DNA of 5,222 nt, from assembly GCA_017558165.1 (NCBI GenBank), contig JAFYWE010000139.1:1-5222 (forward strand), read 5' to 3'. The notes beneath the pieces are model-generated. The model was not told the origin of the DNA and did not search any database. It worked only from the letters and a program-made list of their open reading frames with translations. Positions 1-5,222 of the stretch are shown here, piece by piece. Position numbers and translations under genes: made by a program. Each line of letters opens with the position of its first letter. Position 1 is the stretch's first letter. This DNA is from Bacteroidaceae bacterium (GTDB taxonomy: Bacteria > Bacteroidota > Bacteroidia > Bacteroidales > Bacteroidaceae).

Positions 1-26
1 GCTCTCGCTTACTCGTGGCTTTGTTG

Positions 27-107
27 CCTGTTTTTCCCTTTTTCGCAGTTACATAGCCCGCTATGCGCCTTTGAAAAATAAAAAAACACTCTAAAAAAGT
101 TCTATAA
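27..107. repeat. Left copy of a dispersed intergenic repeat (direct repeat block)
   Basis: This AT-rich block matches 5141-5222 in the same orientation. A base-by-base hand alignment gives about 19 mismatches and one 1-base gap over 82 columns, roughly 76% identity. The order of parts is shared: a pyrimidine-rich run, a GC-rich palindromic core, an A-rich run, then CTATAA. Neither copy lies in a coding region, so shared protein coding does not explain the match. The block is followed after 15 bases by the 20-mer at 123-142. I do not recognise it as a named family. A MITE-like or REP-like intergenic element is the best guess. Bases 1-26 to its left show no gene or motif that I can support. Confidence 0.75.
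52..65. repeat. Palindromic core of the left repeat copy
   Basis: CATAG-CCCG-CTATG forms a perfect 5-bp stem with a 4-base loop, or a 6-bp DNA dyad around CC. The equivalent site in the right copy is CGTAG-CCCG-CTACG. The outer A-T pair here (53/64) is a G-C pair there (5167/5178), so pairing is kept although both bases changed. The stem is short, so it could act as a protein-binding dyad as easily as a folded hairpin. Confidence 0.6.
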
Positions 108-122
108 AAATTTCAAGGACAT

Positions 123-142
123 AAATTTAAACAACTTCTAAA
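123..142 (+). repeat. 20-bp inverted-repeat motif, left copy
   Basis: AAATTTAAACAACTTCTAAA on the plus strand matches the minus-strand sequence of 5061-5080 at 19 of 20 positions (A versus G at position 12). The two copies point in opposite directions and sit just outside the two-gene block. Relative to the direct-repeat block, this copy lies on the right side and the other copy on the left side. That arrangement is expected if the 20-mer is the terminal inverted repeat of a small element seen only in part at each window end. A shared regulatory motif is the alternative. Confidence 0.65.
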
Positions 143-160
143 ACGATATCAGAACAGCAG

Positions 161-200
161 ACTACGGGCAGGAATTCCTTTATGGATTCCTGCCCGTAGT
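161..200 (-). terminator. Strong hairpin after the acetyltransferase gene, likely terminator
   Basis: Positions 161-178 pair with 184-200 in a 17-bp stem with a single bulged T and a 5-base loop (TTTAT). The lower half is GC-rich (ACTACGGGCAGG). It begins 20 bases after the stop codon of the minus-strand acetyltransferase, the usual place for an intrinsic terminator. The minus-strand sequence after the stem is only weakly T-rich (CTGCTGTTCTG), so termination may be imperfect. On the plus strand the stem is followed by GTTTTAT, so it could also work in that direction. The near-perfect stem is certain; the role is inferred. Confidence 0.65.
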
Positions 201-220
201 GTTTTATCCAGCAACAAACA

Positions 221-700
221 TCACAGCAACTTTGCGAGGGCATCCTCGGTGAGCCTGTACGTTGTCCACTCATCGAGCGGCACAGCGCCCATTGAGCGGT
301 AGAAATCTATGCTCGGCTTGTTCCAGTTGAGGCACACCCACTCCATCCTGCCACAACGGCGCTCATGGGCAATCCTCACAAGTTCATGGAACAGCGCCTT
401 GCCGTGACCACGTCCACGGTACTCAGGATAAACATACAGGTCCTCAAGGTATAGACCGGCACGTCCCACGAATGTAGAAAAATTGTGGAAAAAGAGCGCG
501 AAGCCCACCTCCTTGCCATCCTCCATGGCAAAGATTACCTCGGCGCGGCCTTTGTCGAACAGTTGTTCCTCAAGAAGTTCAACGGTTGCCTCAACCTCGT
601 TCTCCATCTTCTCGTACTTTGCTATGCCCTTGATGAACTCAAGGATGAGGGTGGCATCCTCACGCACCGCCTTACGTATAATTGTAGCCTTTTTCTCCAT
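221..700 (-). CDS. GNAT-family N-acetyltransferase, SSAT-like (diamine/polyamine or thialysine type)
   Basis: This is a predicted cytoplasmic acetyl-CoA-dependent N-acetyltransferase of 159 residues, the normal size for a single GNAT domain. The acetyl-CoA pyrophosphate-binding motif R/Q-x-x-G-x-G/A appears as RGRGHG at residues 95-100, after the strand LYLEDLYV (83-90). The sequence resembles eukaryotic spermidine/spermine N1-acetyltransferase along its length: the N-terminal IKGIAKYEKME (about 23-33), LYLEDLYV, and WNKPSIDFY (126-134). Tyr134 aligns with the general-acid tyrosine (Tyr140) of human SSAT. Known substrates in that family include spermidine, spermine, small diamines and thialysine; which applies here cannot be read from the sequence. 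There is no signal peptide or membrane segment. The ATG at 700 has no Shine-Dalgarno sequence, only an AT-rich leader, as is usual in Bacteroidota. The gene lies 77 bp downstream of the GH2 gene on the same strand, with a stem-loop between them, so it may rely on readthrough or on its own promoter. The GNAT call is very safe; the substrate is inference. Confidence 0.93.
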   Translation of the reverse strand: MEKKATIIRKAVREDATLILEFIKGIAKYEKMENEVEATVELLEEQLFDKGRAEVIFAMEDGKEVGFALFFHNFSTFVGRAGLYLEDLYVYPEYRGRGHGKALFHELVRIAHERRCGRMEWVCLNWNKPSIDFYRSMGAVPLDEWTTYRLTEDALAKLL

Positions 701-714
701 TTCAATATCAATAA

Positions 715-756
715 AGGCAGGTTCTACAAACCATTGTCGATCGATAGAACCTGCCT
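715..756 (-). terminator. Stem-loop between the GH2 gene and the acetyltransferase gene
   Basis: AGGCAGGTTCTA (715-726) is perfectly complementary to TAGAACCTGCCT (745-756), giving a 12-bp stem around an 18-base loop. It begins 21 bases after the GH2 stop codon. On the minus strand the stem is followed by TTATTGATATTG, a moderately T-rich run, so it is a plausible intrinsic terminator for the GH2 transcript. Its 3' edge is only 14 bases before the acetyltransferase ATG. Transcripts reading through would therefore carry the hairpin right next to the start codon, so an attenuating or translation-modulating role is an alternative. The pairing is seen; the function is inferred. Confidence 0.6.
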
Positions 757-777
757 GTGATTATACATTCATTTATT

Positions 778-3700
778 TTACCACTTTATGAAACGGTGTG
801 AGCGCACCTGGCCGTTGCTCTTCATCACCGCCATGTATGGTGCCTTTGGATGGCCAGCGAGTGACACCACTGCCTCACCGTCCAAGGCTACTGCCTTACC
901 TAACTGAACGCCACCGATGTTAACTACAGCAATCTCGGCGCCGTCGGCCAGGCCTACACAACGCAATGTCTGTGACTCGGCATCATACTCTACCTTGCCG
1001 GCATCGACACCTGTGTTACCGATACCTGTATCGTTACCATTAACGGTACTGATGCGCAAGGTGTGTGACACCTTTGATGTAGGACAGTAGTACTGAGACT
1101 CTGTACCTGGGCCACAGCTTCCGTTACCCAAACCGCGCTGCATGTAGTCGAAGGTAGCATATACAACGTCGCTCTTCTCAAGATCCCATGGATGGAGCTC
1201 TGGAGTGAGGTACTGCTTCTGGTTGTAGTGCGAGAGCGAGAATGATACCTGACCGCTTGTCTCTACCTTGATTGTGTTGCCGTTGCTTGGGTTCACGAGA
1301 GTGAGGTCGCGCAAGTCGAGACGGTTACCGTGTGACTGCGGATGGGCATACATCTCGAACATATCGTCAACGGTTGTGGTATAACGTCCGAGGAACGAGC
1401 CTGTCTGACGGTCCACATAGTTCTCCCAAGGACCCTTTGCGTAATACTCCACGTTCTCATAGCCGGCAGGGAATATCATGTCAAGACCCACACGGCGCAG
1501 GCTGTTTGTATTAGGGGTGTAGTCGACCTTCATGTCCACCACTCCGTTCGCATATACGGTATATGTGATTACGTATGGGCACTTGCTGTGTGATGCGCTC
1601 ACCTTGAGTGTACACTTGCTGCCGTCGCTTGCAAGAGAGGTTGTCACCGATGCCGAATTGATGTTTGCACTGGTGTCGCCGAACGAGTGGTTGCCGTATG
1701 GGCTCTCGTTCTCAATCCAGCGGATGTTGCTGTACACAGGGAACTTACCCGGCTCCAATACCTGGACTCCGTTTGCAACCCACTCCTTCACGAAGCCGTT
1801 CTGGTCAAGCACAAAGCTTATTACACTGTTCTTGACTGTATAACCGCCACTCTTTGATAGTGTGAGGGCATCGTCACCCGTTGGGCTCACGGTTGCGAGT
1901 GCAGGACGTGCCTGCAGGATGAACTGCTCAGCCGCGATAGGGTAACCGGCCTCGCACCATATCTCTGCATCCTTCTGCAAGAGCTCTACATTGAGGGTGT
2001 ACTCCTTGCCACTGTCCAATGAGGTCGCAAGATTGAGAGCCACTTTCGCTGTCGCTCCTGGAGCTGCAGATGGAATCTCTATTGTAGAGGTCTCTACTGC
2101 CGAACCGTCGCAGAGCACGGTGTAACGCAATGCAAAGGCATTGAGGTCGGTGAAGTTATACTTGTTCTTTATGCTGAGTGTACCGTTGCTATATGTGAAC
2201 TTCACGTACTGGTACACCTTCTTAACCTCGGCCAGCTTGGCTGTCCATGCACGGTCGGCTGTAATCACACCGTTATTCAGGAAGTTACCCTGGTGAGGAC
2301 CTGGATAGTCGTAGCCCGATGTATAATGTGGGAAGCCGTTCTTCTCGAGCTCGCCCTTCTTTATTGCCTGCGGGTCATAGATACCTTGGTCTACCCAGTC
2401 CCATATGCAACCGCCGATACCGTACTTGCTGCCCTCGATGATATCCCAGTAATCCTGGAGGTTACCTACCGCGTTACCCATTGCGTGGGCATACTCGCAA
2501 AGGAAGAAAGGCTCGCCGCCGATACTGCTGTTACAATGGCTGCGTGTGTACGAGAGGTCAGGGTACATCTTTGAATCCATATCGGTATTCTTTGCCGAAT
2601 TAACATTAGAGTAGCCCTCGTAGTGTACAGGACGTGAATCGAGTGCCTTGGTCGCGGCGTATGTCACGTCGAAGTTGACACCGATACCCGACTCGTTACC
2701 GAGTGACCAGAACACCACTGAAGGGTGGTTGCGGTCGCGTACTACCATACGCACGGTGCGGTCGACATACTGGCCCTGCCATGATGCGTCGCTTGAGATG
2801 CTGTTGTCCTTCTTGTCGGTCCAGCTCTTGTGACACTCCACATCGGCCTCGTCCATACAGTAGAGACCGTAGTAGTCGAACATCGCATACATCTTGGCAG
2901 CACGTGGATAGTGGCTGGTGCGCACGAGGTTCACATTGGCCTGCTTCATGAGCTCTACATCCTTTATCATTGTGGCAATATCCATTGTACGGCCATAGAG
3001 AGGATGGGTATCCTGTGTGTTCACACCCTTGAAATATACACGCTGGCCGTTGATGAGGACAACGCCGTTCTTGATCTCGATGTGTCGGAAACCGTATTTT
3101 GTAGAGAAGACCATCTCCTCCTTGCCCGATGCATCCTTCTGGCGCACGACAACAGTGTAGAGGTCAGGAGTCTCGGCTGTCCATGGCAAGAGCGAGGTAA
3201 GACCGTCGAACAGGACATTGCAGTTCGCGATTGTCGCACCATCGGCAAACTCCACGTTTGCACCCTTTGTGGCAACCACAGCACCATCGGGAGCTATAAG
3301 CTCAACCTCAATGGCCTTGCTTGCAGCGACACCTGTACGGTTGTCAACCTCAAGGGCAACGTTCATGCTGCCGCCATTGTAGTTGCTGTTGAGCGTACTT
3401 GTAATGTAATGGTCGCGTACAAAGGTCTTAGGTGTAGCGTAGAGATATACATCGCGGTGCAGACCGCTCATGTGGAACATATCCTGACCCTCGAGGTACG
3501 ATGCGTCGCTCCAGCGGAACACCTGCACGCAGATGTTGTTCTCGCCGGTACGTACATATGCGCTGACATCGAACTCATGGTCATTGTTGCCGCCCTGTGT
3601 GTAGCCCACATACTGGCCGTTCACCCACACGAACGCTGCGCTGTAAAGACCGTCGAAATGCAGGAACACGGTCTTTGCATCCCAACCTGCAGGCAGGTCG

Positions 3701-5043
3701 AATGTACGGCGGTATGAACCTACAGGGTTGTCCCCCACACCATCGACCTTATTCTTGATATATGGAGGATTGTTAAGGAACGCATACTCCACATTCACAT
3801 AGAGCGGAAGGTCATAGCCCTTCATCTCCCAGCATGACGGAACATCGATATTGTCCCATGCTGTGACATCGACATTATCGCCCCAGAAGTCCTCCTCGCC
3901 CGGACGTGCCGATGGCTCGGGAACAAGGTTGAACTTCCAAGTACCGTTGAGCGACAGATAGTCGGCCTTCTCAGGTGTGAGCCAAGCCTTGTCGTAGTTC
4001 ACGTCGGACTTCATCGCATCGGTAGAGGAATATGGGATATATGTGGCATGCACGGCCTCCTTGTTCTCCTCATACATATACTGGTCCTCCCAATAGTTGC
4101 CCTTTGGGCCGGCAGCCATGGTAAAGAAGAACTTGCTGCTGTCGCCACTCTTGGCGGTAGAGGCAATGAGCCTGCCGCTACTTACCTTCAAGTAGTACTT
4201 TGTACCGTTATATGTACCTGTAAGATAGAAATATCCGTCACCGGCATCCTCAAGGGTAACATTCTGGTTCTCGTTCTGAGTCTCGGTAGTATATACCAGC
4301 GGGGTCTTGTTACCCTGGAGATACATATCCATTGAGAGGTTACAGCTGTTGGATGTAAGCACGATACCGGTCTTACCGTTGGAGATTCTCCATGTCTGGG
4401 TATCATCACCCTCGACATACTCCTTCATCTCAATAAGAGCCGCAAGCTCACCGCCCGCAGGAGCTGTCATCACCTTCTTTGTAGCCACATTGCTTATGAC
4501 ATAGCTCTTGCCCGCGTATACATTGGCCTGAGAGAACTGCTTGCCGGTATTGTGGAAGAAGTAGAGGATATTCTCAGCCGGATATTCGGTGAGCATCATG
4601 GGATATCCGTCACTTGACAACGCAAGGTACTCATATGGGTTAGATGAATTTGCCATACGGTTGTAGCCATCGCCCGGAGCTACGATCTTGAAACGCTGGT
4701 TAGGGTTCGCCGGCTCATAGTTCCACTGCACAGGGTGACCCACACCCGGTGCCATGTCAAGCGCCTTACCCGATGTAGGGTTCACGAAGGAGAAGACACC
4801 GTCAACCTCGGTCGGGTACATGGCCCACTCCTGTCCGGCACTTGCCGCGTTGTCATTGGCAAAGATTATACGCGCGTCGTTATCGACATTGTCGCCATTG
4901 GAGAGGAATTTTCCGTTTGCGACATTCTCGATACGGTATACCGTGACATTGTCAACGGTAGGTTTCAGTTCCTGGGCAACAACCTGCTGCGCAGGGAGAA
5001 GCAATGCAAGCACTGCACTCAAGAGAGAAAATGTTCTTTTCAT
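778..5043 (-). CDS. Secreted multi-domain GH2 beta-galactosidase with N-terminal ricin-like modules
   Basis: This 1421-residue enzyme is predicted to hydrolyse terminal beta-D-galactosyl residues outside the cytoplasm by the retaining GH2 mechanism. Residues 1-23 form a type I signal peptide (MKR, then a hydrophobic core, cut near VVA/Q24); no lipobox cysteine is seen. Approximately 33-165 and 178-312 look like two beta-trefoil/ricin-type modules, with QxW motifs at Q71-W73 and Q216-W218. Next come the GH2 sugar-binding domain (about 362-540; RWSDASYLEGQD from 510), an Ig-like domain (about 545-655), the TIM barrel (about 655-945), a linking beta domain (about 950-1045) and the LacZ small-chain-like domain (about 1065-1333). 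By comparison with E. coli LacZ, the acid/base is Glu784 in SLGNESG, the nucleophile is Glu850 in LCEYAHAMGN, the Mg ligands are Glu736 and His738, and the active-site histidines are His680 and His711. The LacZ RHEHHP segment is TQDTHP here, and the LacZ Trp999 site appears as Cys (GNGSCGPG, 1306-1313), so lactose may not be the main substrate. Residues about 1345-1421 resemble a T9SS sorting tail ending RFIKW. An in-frame TAA six bases upstream makes this ATG the first possible start; there is no Shine-Dalgarno sequence. Confidence 0.95.
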   Translation of the reverse strand: MKRTFSLLSAVLALLLPAQQVVAQELKPTVDNVTVYRIENVANGKFLSNGDNVDNDARIIFANDNAASAGQEWAMYPTEVDGVFSFVNPTSGKALDMAPGVGHPVQWNYEPANPNQRFKIVAPGDGYNRMANSSNPYEYLALSSDGYPMMLTEYPAENILYFFHNTGKQFSQANVYAGKSYVISNVATKKVMTAPAGGELAALIEMKEYVEGDDTQTWRISNGKTGIVLTSNSCNLSMDMYLQGNKTPLVYTTETQNENQNVTLEDAGDGYFYLTGTYNGTKYYLKVSSGRLIASTAKSGDSSKFFFTMAAGPKGNYWEDQYMYEENKEAVHATYIPYSSTDAMKSDVNYDKAWLTPEKADYLSLNGTWKFNLVPEPSARPGEEDFWGDNVDVTAWDNIDVPSCWEMKGYDLPLYVNVEYAFLNNPPYIKNKVDGVGDNPVGSYRRTFDLPAGWDAKTVFLHFDGLYSAAFVWVNGQYVGYTQGGNNDHEFDVSAYVRTGENNICVQVFRWSDASYLEGQDMFHMSGLHRDVYLYATPKTFVRDHYITSTLNSNYNGGSMNVALEVDNRTGVAASKAIEVELIAPDGAVVATKGANVEFADGATIANCNVLFDGLTSLLPWTAETPDLYTVVVRQKDASGKEEMVFSTKYGFRHIEIKNGVVLINGQRVYFKGVNTQDTHPLYGRTMDIATMIKDVELMKQANVNLVRTSHYPRAAKMYAMFDYYGLYCMDEADVECHKSWTDKKDNSISSDASWQGQYVDRTVRMVVRDRNHPSVVFWSLGNESGIGVNFDVTYAATKALDSRPVHYEGYSNVNSAKNTDMDSKMYPDLSYTRSHCNSSIGGEPFFLCEYAHAMGNAVGNLQDYWDIIEGSKYGIGGCIWDWVDQGIYDPQAIKKGELEKNGFPHYTSGYDYPGPHQGNFLNNGVITADRAWTAKLAEVKKVYQYVKFTYSNGTLSIKNKYNFTDLNAFALRYTVLCDGSAVETSTIEIPSAAPGATAKVALNLATSLDSGKEYTLNVELLQKDAEIWCEAGYPIAAEQFILQARPALATVSPTGDDALTLSKSGGYTVKNSVISFVLDQNGFVKEWVANGVQVLEPGKFPVYSNIRWIENESPYGNHSFGDTSANINSASVTTSLASDGSKCTLKVSASHSKCPYVITYTVYANGVVDMKVDYTPNTNSLRRVGLDMIFPAGYENVEYYAKGPWENYVDRQTGSFLGRYTTTVDDMFEMYAHPQSHGNRLDLRDLTLVNPSNGNTIKVETSGQVSFSLSHYNQKQYLTPELHPWDLEKSDVVYATFDYMQRGLGNGSCGPGTESQYYCPTSKVSHTLRISTVNGNDTGIGNTGVDAGKVEYDAESQTLRCVGLADGAEIAVVNIGGVQLGKAVALDGEAVVSLAGHPKAPYMAVMKSNGQVRSHRFIKW

Positions 5044-5060
5044 GAATTATAGTGAGTTAG

Positions 5061-5080
5061 TTTAGAAGCTGTTTAAATTT
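5061..5080 (-). repeat. 20-bp inverted-repeat motif, right copy
   Basis: Read on the minus strand this is AAATTTAAACAGCTTCTAAA, matching the plus-strand 20-mer at 123-142 at 19 of 20 positions. It ends 17 bp before the GH2 start codon. In this copy the 20-mer lies to the left of the direct-repeat block and points outward. At the window's left end it lies to the right of the block and also points outward. This fits a terminal inverted repeat of one small element. Confidence 0.65.
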
Positions 5081-5140
5081 CTAAAAAAGTTTTTCTTATA
5101 CTATAAGTCGCTGTTTCGTTGTTTTTTATATTCAAAAATG

Positions 5141-5222
5141 TCTGTTTTCTTCTTTTTCCCGGTTACGTAGCCCGCTACGCGCCCTACAAAAAATAATAAA
5201 ACACCCTATTTTTGCTCTATAA
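5141..5222. repeat. Right copy of the dispersed intergenic repeat, cut by the window end
   Basis: This is the partner of 27-107, in the same orientation. The best-conserved part is GTTAC-TAGCCCGCTA-GCGCC around the palindrome (5162-5183), followed by an A-rich run, ACAC-CTA and CTCTATAA. The match runs up to the last base of the window, so the repeat almost certainly continues outside. By analogy with the left copy, a plus-strand 20-mer is expected starting about 15 bases past the window end. Confidence 0.75.
5166..5179. repeat. Palindromic core of the right repeat copy
   Basis: CGTAG-CCCG-CTACG is a 5-bp stem with the same CCCG loop as 52-65. The second base pair is G-C here and A-T in the left copy. 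That is a paired change that preserves the dyad, while nearby unpaired positions vary freely. Confidence 0.6.

Larger units (their letters stand above)
5044..5222 (-). promoter_or_regulatory. Upstream/leader region of the GH2 gene, no clear promoter
   Basis: This AT-rich stretch has no gene and should hold the promoter of the minus-strand GH2 gene, unless transcription starts beyond the window. The best match to the Bacteroidota -7 consensus TAnnTTTG is CATTTTTG on the minus strand (plus 5133-5140), but I find no TTTG at the expected -33 distance, so this is weak. Most of the stretch from 5061 onward belongs to the repeat element. Only 17 bp (5044-5060) separate the repeat edge from the start codon, so the promoter and leader probably lie inside repeat sequence. 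Confidence 0.35.

Noticed and set aside
1..26. End of a neighbouring gene at the left edge
   Set aside because: No frame on either strand shows a recognisable protein end, and the stretch is too short to judge.
485..760. Plus-strand open frames of about 90-100 codons opposite the acetyltransferase gene
   Set aside because: They mirror the conserved GNAT coding sequence and show no domain. They end inside the spacer stem-loop or just past it, at the end of the GH2 gene.
2830..3717. A 295-codon open frame on the plus strand, antisense to the GH2 gene
   Set aside because: It lies wholly opposite well-conserved GH2 coding sequence. Its translation is rich in Cys, His and Val with no recognisable domain, and it has no leader of its own. 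It is best explained as a stop-poor antisense frame.
221..5043. The two genes as cargo of a composite transposon bounded by the end repeats
   Set aside because: The 82-bp blocks are direct repeats, about 24% diverged, with no transposase or integrase between them. Independent copies of a dispersed intergenic element explain the arrangement more simply.
5081..5091. CTAAAAAAGTT shared with 91-101 as a further repeat unit
   Set aside because: It is only 11 bases, low-complexity and AT-rich, and it sits at different relative positions in the two copies. Chance is likely.
5133..5140. CATTTTTG on the minus strand as a firm Bacteroidota -7 promoter element
   Set aside because: It matches 5 of the 6 fixed bases of TAnnTTTG, but no TTTG lies at the expected upstream spacing and the region is AT-rich, so chance matches are likely.

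Overview
The window reads as a piece of a Bacteroidota (Bacteroidales) chromosome, probably from the Prevotella-like or gut/oral part of that order. This is inferred from three things. Both genes start behind AT-rich leaders with no Shine-Dalgarno sequence. The large glycoside hydrolase has the long, multi-domain, secreted build typical of Bacteroidales GH2 enzymes, with a C-terminal tail that looks like a type IX secretion (T9SS) sorting domain. The intergenic DNA is much more AT-rich than the coding DNA. Genus cannot be fixed from this sequence alone.

Layout, left to right. Positions 1-220 hold no gene: they carry the right-hand part of a dispersed repeat (27-142) and a strong hairpin (161-200) that follows the acetyltransferase gene. 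Positions 221-700 (minus strand) encode a 159-residue GNAT acetyltransferase resembling the spermidine/spermine N1-acetyltransferase (SSAT) family. Positions 701-777 are a short spacer containing a 12-bp stem-loop. Positions 778-5043 (minus strand) encode a 1421-residue secreted GH2 beta-galactosidase with two N-terminal ricin-like modules. Positions 5044-5222 are the leader/upstream region of that gene and carry the left-hand part of a second copy of the same repeat.

The two genes are co-directional, with the hydrolase upstream of the acetyltransferase. They have no obvious metabolic link: one is an exported glycan-degrading enzyme, the other a cytoplasmic small-molecule acetyltransferase. 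The stem-loop between them suggests they are at least partly separate transcription units. No SusC/SusD pair, regulator or second carbohydrate enzyme is visible, so membership of a polysaccharide utilisation locus cannot be judged here.

The most interesting signal is non-coding. The two ends of the window carry related AT-rich sequence: an approximately 82-bp direct repeat (about three-quarters identical by hand alignment) around a small palindrome in which one base pair has changed on both sides, and a 20-mer (19/20 identical) present in opposite orientations. Overlaying the two partial copies predicts a roughly 195-200 bp MITE-like element with 20-bp terminal inverted repeats. One copy ends beside the acetyltransferase terminator. 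The other ends 17 bp before the hydrolase start codon, so the element may supply that gene's promoter and 5' leader.
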